From Spirochaetae bacterium HGW-Spirochaetae-7 (GTDB lineage Bacteria > Spirochaetota > Spirochaetia > Treponematales > UBA12059), in contig PGXR01000135.1 in NCBI GenBank assembly GCA_002839245.1, positions 1-15,365 of the forward strand: a stretch of DNA of 15,365 nucleotides, written 5' to 3'. The position numbers were made by a program, and so were the translations under genes. This document shows, piece by piece, positions 11,694 through 15,365 of this stretch; within the stretch, counting starts at the first letter, position 1; each line of letters starts with the position of its first letter. The notes under the pieces were generated by a model that saw nothing but the letters and a program-made list of their open reading frames with translations, made no database searches and was not told the origin of the DNA.

Positions 11694-13604
11694 ATGGCCC
11701 GAGATATCGACGCTTACCAGCTGCTGAAAACCTTCACCTCCAGGAACAAGACCTATGTGGTGGAGTATCTGGCCTTCTCGCAGGCGATACAGCGGCAAGC
11801 CAAGTCATACGACCAGTCAGATCCCTTCTACCGGGACCTCGCGCTCCATCCCGACGGCATCCTCATACCGAAGCTGTTCCAGCTGGCCAGGGACAAGCGA
11901 ATCTCCCTGCAGTCAGTCGGAAACCGTATCGACCTCATCCTGCTGCCCGAGGCGTTTACCGAGGCGGTCTACGCCGAGTACCGGCGCATCGAGGAAAACC
12001 CCGACATCCCGTTCCCAGAAGAGGATTCGCTGCGGATGCCGGTTCCTCCGGAGTGGATACAGGCCGTCTCCGTGGAGTCCGACCTGCCGTCCCTCATCGA
12101 CGTGGAGGGTGACCGCAACGTACCGCTGTACCGCCTGCTCTTCCCCGAGGGTTTCAGGCCCTTCGTCGTGCTGTCGGCGGCGGTGGGAGACAAGCTCCTC
12201 GAGTACGCGGCGCTCAAGATACGCAACTACCTTCGCAAGGGCTCGAACAAGGACTTCATACAGCAACGGCTGGCCGGCGCGTTCTCCGGGAAAGAGCGGA
12301 TGGTCAAGGATAGCCTGACCTCCATCATGATACGGCCTTTCGACGCGGTGCAGGAAATGCGCCAGGGTTCCGGCGAGTTCTCGTACTCGTTCTGGGCGTA
12401 CTTGACGACCGCGATCCGCAAGGACCTGTCGAGCAAGGGCGATCCCGGCCCGGATGACATTGCAGCCTATCAGGCGTCGTACATAGTCGACGTCTACAAC
12501 AACCATTACAAAAACCGCTCCCAGCGGCTGCAGGAACGCGAAACCGCGATCAAGATGCTGTCGTCGCTGCTACGGAAACCGCCGTTCCTATATACGATAG
12601 AAGACATCATCGATTTCAGGGACAGCCAGGGGCGACCCCTGCTCGGGAAGTATACGCGCGAGGAGCTTGAGCAGTGGATACAGGAACGGACTACCCAGGC
12701 TCCGGAAGGCATGCTGCCTGAAATCCTGCTCATCGGTACTGGCCATGCCAAAGGCCGGTTGATAGCCAAGGACACGCTGCTGCCGTTCCTCGTCAAGGCG
12801 CTGCGCGAGGCGAGGACTGCCATCAAGGCGCTCATCACGCGCGACTGGCGCGACATCCTGGCCGACTTCTCTTCAGGCCTCGCCATGGAGGATGATGCCG
12901 CGTTCAGGACGGAACTCGAGAAGCGCCTCGAGGTCCATTCTCCCATCCTCCTGGGAATCCTCCAGACTGCCTTGCCGCCACTGGTGTACCAGGAATTCCG
13001 CGGCGTCAAGGATGCATCGCCTGAACTCGAGCGTTGCTTCGGCGGCGACAAGGTGGCGGGTCCCGACGTGCTGCTCGACCTGGACCGCAAACGGCTCCTG
13101 TCGGACGTGCGCATGCTGCTGCCCTTCTGGTATTCCCTGCCGTTCGTGGCGGCGATAATGGGGTTGTTCTCGAGGAAACGGAAACGCCGATCGGCGAAGC
13201 GCGCCGGAGCGACCGTATCGCCGCGCCTGGACGAGGCCGAAGCTTCGGGCGGCCAGGCCGTCAACTCGCGGGCGGCTGAATTCGGCCAGATGGCCAGAGC
13301 CGCCGAAAAAAAGATGCTGCCGCAAGGCCAGACGCTCGAGGACTACCTTGTTTCACTTTCTTCACGCTGGAATACCCTGCTTGACCCGGTAGCCAAGGCG
13401 AACCTGAGGGAAGACATCAATTCGCTCGTCCGCGACTTCGTCCGTACGACGCTCCGGTCTATGCGGCCTTCGAGTTTTACGCCCGAGCGCATAGAAAGAA
13501 TGGCGGCAACCATCGCGGACAGGCCGAACCTGATGCGTATCCGAAACCATACGGCTCTAGAGGAATACGTCAAACTGTATATCATCAAGCTGTTGAAACG
13601 ATGA
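11694..13604 (+). CDS. Conserved-looking 636-residue protein of unknown function
   Basis: I do not recognise a named domain. The protein is acidic/basic mixed, mostly helical and apparently cytosolic, with no signal peptide. An N-terminal region (about 1-115) has LHPDGILIPKLFQLARDKR. A central part has VPLYRLLFPEGFRPFVVLSAAVG and long charged helices. One hydrophobic stretch occurs at 474-491 (LLPFWYSLPFVAAIMGLF) followed by RKRKRR, possibly a membrane-associated segment. A C-terminal helical region (about 540-636) ends YVKLYIIKLLKR. The frame is open upstream to 11607, but that stretch crosses the terminator, so the ATG at 11694 is preferred. Its TGA overlaps the next ATG (ATGA at 13601-13604), tying it to the CNNM/CBS protein. 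Codon use matches its neighbours. It is likely restricted to spirochaetes, which is inference. Confidence 0.8.
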   Translation: MARDIDAYQLLKTFTSRNKTYVVEYLAFSQAIQRQAKSYDQSDPFYRDLALHPDGILIPKLFQLARDKRISLQSVGNRIDLILLPEAFTEAVYAEYRRIEENPDIPFPEEDSLRMPVPPEWIQAVSVESDLPSLIDVEGDRNVPLYRLLFPEGFRPFVVLSAAVGDKLLEYAALKIRNYLRKGSNKDFIQQRLAGAFSGKERMVKDSLTSIMIRPFDAVQEMRQGSGEFSYSFWAYLTTAIRKDLSSKGDPGPDDIAAYQASYIVDVYNNHYKNRSQRLQERETAIKMLSSLLRKPPFLYTIEDIIDFRDSQGRPLLGKYTREELEQWIQERTTQAPEGMLPEILLIGTGHAKGRLIAKDTLLPFLVKALREARTAIKALITRDWRDILADFSSGLAMEDDAAFRTELEKRLEVHSPILLGILQTALPPLVYQEFRGVKDASPELERCFGGDKVAGPDVLLDLDRKRLLSDVRMLLPFWYSLPFVAAIMGLFSRKRKRRSAKRAGATVSPRLDEAEASGGQAVNSRAAEFGQMARAAEKKMLPQGQTLEDYLVSLSSRWNTLLDPVAKANLREDINSLVRDFVRTTLRSMRPSSFTPERIERMAATIADRPNLMRIRNHTALEEYVKLYIIKLLKR

Positions 13605-14842
13605 ACGCCTCGATTGTCGGCGTCGTACTGTGCCTCGTGTTTTCCGCCCTGTTCTCGGCGGGAGAGACGGCGTTCACCTCGCTGACGGTCTTCCAGATAG
13701 AGACGATGAAAAAGCGGAAAGTCGGCGGCGCGGTCGTCGAGCGGCTGGCGCGGAAGCCAGACGAGCTGCTCGCGACCATCCTCATAGGCAACAACGTCGT
13801 CAACATAAGCGCTTCCGCGCTCGCCACCCAATGGGCCATCGAGCGCTGGGGAGACTGGGTGCTCGGGCTCGTCACCGGGGTGCTGACCCTGGTCGTGCTC
13901 ATCTTCGGCGAGGTGACGCCCAAGCGCGTCGCCATAACCCACAACGAGAGCGTCGCTTCCGCGCTTGCCCCGATGCTGCTCGTCTGTACCTGGCTGTTCA
14001 AGCCCTTCGTGCTTCTCGTCAACGCGCTGAGCTCGCTCATCACGAGGTTCTTCGGCGAAACCCGACCCGACGCGGTGTCCATGGATACGATGGTGCAGAT
14101 GATGTCGATAGCCGAGCACCTGGGCGTCATCGATTACGCCAAGAGCCGCATGGTCAAGAACGTGTTCCGGCTTGGCGCCACGATGGTCCAGGCGGTGATG
14201 ACTCACCGGATCGACGTGTTCAGCCTGGACTCGGCGACGAGCGCCGATGACGCCTGCAGGCTGGCATCGGACGCCGCGGTGTCCCGGGTGCCTGTCTACG
14301 AAGGAGAGAGCGAGAACATCGTCGGGGTAGTCTCCATACGTGACGCTGTGGTCGAGGTGCTTGCCGGGCGGGGAGGCCAGCCGGTCTCCGGCTTCATGGC
14401 GGATCCATTGTTTGTCCTGCCCAACAAGACGGTCAGCGACATGTTCGCGCTGTTCAAGAAGAGGAAGGATACCTTTGCCGTCGTCATCGACGAATACGGC
14501 GGACTCGCCGGCATCGTGACGATACGGGACATCGTCGAGGAGATAGTCGGCGAGATATACGAAGACTCGGAAGAAGCCTCCCGCGAACGCGTCGAGAAGC
14601 GGCCGGACGGGTCGTACCTCGTCTCCGGCGACGCGCCCCTGTCGGTCCTGGCCGAGATCTCCGGCGGGGAGCCCCCGAACCTGCCGTACGTCCAGACGGT
14701 CGCCGGCTATGTGGCCTGGTCCCTCGACAGGATAGCGGTACCCGGCGATGTCGCCGATACCCCGCTCGGTACGTTCACCGTGACCGTCGTGGAGGCCAAC
14801 CGCGTCGAGAGGGCCGTGTACCGGCCTGGACGGAAGGAATAG
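13601..14842 (+). CDS. CNNM/CorB-type membrane protein with CBS pair (HlyC/CorC family)
   Basis: The 413-residue protein has an N-terminal DUF21/CNNM transmembrane domain (about 1-180) with FSAGETAFTSL, LATILIGNNVVNISASALAT and IFGEVTPKRVA. Two CBS domains follow (about 200-320), beginning VMTHRIDVFSLD and ending VVIDEYGGLAGIVTIRDIVEEIVGEI. A C-terminal CorC_HlyC domain (about 335-410) has YLVSGDAPLSVLAEISGG and LPYVQTVAGYVAW. CNNM/CorB proteins export or exchange Mg2+ with the CBS pair sensing ATP-Mg; older names such as hemolysin are misleading. The ATG overlaps the preceding gene's stop by 4 bases, so the two proteins may work together. A long reading frame on the opposite strand over this gene is a composition shadow. 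Confidence 0.93.
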   Translation: MNASIVGVVLCLVFSALFSAGETAFTSLTVFQIETMKKRKVGGAVVERLARKPDELLATILIGNNVVNISASALATQWAIERWGDWVLGLVTGVLTLVVLIFGEVTPKRVAITHNESVASALAPMLLVCTWLFKPFVLLVNALSSLITRFFGETRPDAVSMDTMVQMMSIAEHLGVIDYAKSRMVKNVFRLGATMVQAVMTHRIDVFSLDSATSADDACRLASDAAVSRVPVYEGESENIVGVVSIRDAVVEVLAGRGGQPVSGFMADPLFVLPNKTVSDMFALFKKRKDTFAVVIDEYGGLAGIVTIRDIVEEIVGEIYEDSEEASRERVEKRPDGSYLVSGDAPLSVLAEISGGEPPNLPYVQTVAGYVAWSLDRIAVPGDVADTPLGTFTVTVVEANRVERAVYRPGRKE

Positions 14843-14845
14843 GCC

Positions 14846-15365
14846 ATGGCTGGCTCGGGCGATCTCCTGAGGCTCGGGGTGGAACGCATCGTTCCCGGAG
14901 GAGACGGGTTCGGCCGTTGCGACGGACGCGCCGTCTTCGTGCCGATGTCGGCGCCCGGCGACGAGCTCGAGGTCCGGGTCGTCGAAACCAGGCCAGGCTA
15001 CCTGCGGGCACAGATCGTCAGCGTGCTCTCCCCCGGACCAGGCCGCGTGGAGCCTGGTTGCCCGCATTACGGCGACTGCGGCGGATGCAACATGATGCAC
15101 CTGTCCTACGAAAGCCAGCTCGAAGCCAAGCTCGGTTTGGTCCGCGACGCCTGGAGACGCTCGGGCGGCATCCCCGCGGGAGCGGACGACGGCGCCTTCG
15201 GGCCAGGCGGCCTCGAGGCCGTGGCTTCAGCGCCGCTGGGCTACCGCAACAGAGCCCAGTTCCATGTCGACGCATCGGGCCGCGTCGGTTACGCCCGCCG
15301 CTCTTCCTCCTCGATACTGCCGGTTGACCGCTGCCCCGTCCTGGCAGCTCCGTTGTCGCGGTGGC
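14846..15365 (+). CDS. Iron-sulphur RNA (uracil-5-)-methyltransferase, RlmD/TrmA family, 3' end outside the window
   Basis: The first 173 residues are present and open to the window edge. A TRAM-like RNA-binding domain comes first (about 8-66, with VERIVPGGDGFGRCDGRAVF and APGDELEVRVVE). The [4Fe-4S] cysteines follow: C72, C78 and C81 in GCPHYGDCGGCNMMHLSY, with the distant fourth C163 in VDRCPVL. GYRNRAQFHVD is the usual start of the central beta domain. The SAM-binding and catalytic Cys parts lie beyond the edge. Relatives methylate uracil to m5U in 23S rRNA (RlmD U1939, RlmC U747) or tRNA (TrmA); the [4Fe-4S] motif favours an RlmD/RlmC-type enzyme. The ATG at 14846 has GGAAGGA 7 bases upstream and lies 3 bases after the CNNM gene stop. 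Confidence 0.93.
   Translation, partial: MAGSGDLLRLGVERIVPGGDGFGRCDGRAVFVPMSAPGDELEVRVVETRPGYLRAQIVSVLSPGPGRVEPGCPHYGDCGGCNMMHLSYESQLEAKLGLVRDAWRRSGGIPAGADDGAFGPGGLEAVASAPLGYRNRAQFHVDASGRVGYARRSSSSILPVDRCPVLAAPLSRW

Noticed and set aside
12506..13264. A 252-codon minus-strand open frame inside the 636-residue gene
   Set aside because: It is Ser- and Arg-rich with no motif. The plus-strand frame is longer, has a promoter and overlaps its neighbour in an operon-like way.
13343..15100. A 585-codon open frame on the minus strand
   Set aside because: It lies antisense to the well-supported CNNM gene and parts of two others. Its sequence is low in hydrophobic pattern and rich in His, Asp and Gly, the typical shadow of a GC-rich coding strand.

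Overview
The window is a GC-rich bacterial chromosome segment that is almost fully coding. I read it as a spirochaete of the Treponema/Spirochaeta type. The reasons are a stand-alone CheY that strongly resembles treponemal CheY, an Ffh with spirochaete-like motif variants, and a large unrecognised cytosolic protein fused by overlap to a CNNM/CBS membrane protein. This placement is inference from remembered families. There are no tRNAs, rRNAs, CRISPR arrays, phage genes or insertion sequences.

Left part (1-2636): the 3' end of a Nif3/DUF34 gene leads into lspA (lipoprotein signal peptidase) and a small membrane protein. These run convergently, stop to stop, into a minus-strand operon of an orphan PAS histidine kinase, a HAD-type nucleotidase and a small membrane protein.

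Centre-left (3883-6484): a palindrome-bearing divergent region separates the histidine kinase from a tightly coupled lipoate operon. The operon is a TetR regulator, lipA (lipoyl synthase), a free-standing lipoate-ligase accessory domain (LplB type) and the ligase catalytic subunit (LplA type). All three junctions are 4-base stop/start overlaps. It can insert sulphur into octanoyl groups and ligate lipoate, but no octanoyltransferase is visible here.

Centre (6497-9120): on the minus strand are a membrane-anchored lytic transglycosylase and a membrane-anchored solute-binding receptor with a cytoplasmic coiled coil but no output domain. Divergent from them is an HD-domain hydrolase gene that looks broken by an internal deletion and frameshift. 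It overlaps the start of ffh.

Right part (9120-15365): ffh (SRP GTPase), rpmB (L28, zinc-binding form) with a terminator, cheY, a 30-residue very basic mS38/bS22-like ribosomal protein gene (GTG start) with a strong terminator, an apparently leaderless gene for a 636-residue unknown protein, a CNNM/CBS transporter-like protein overlapping it by 4 bases, and the 5' part of an iron-sulphur RNA uracil-5 methyltransferase cut by the window edge.

The parts most worth a second look are the TetR-controlled split-ligase lipoate operon with its overlapping divergent promoter palindrome, the broken HD gene in front of ffh, the tiny ribosomal protein gene, and the outputless receptor.
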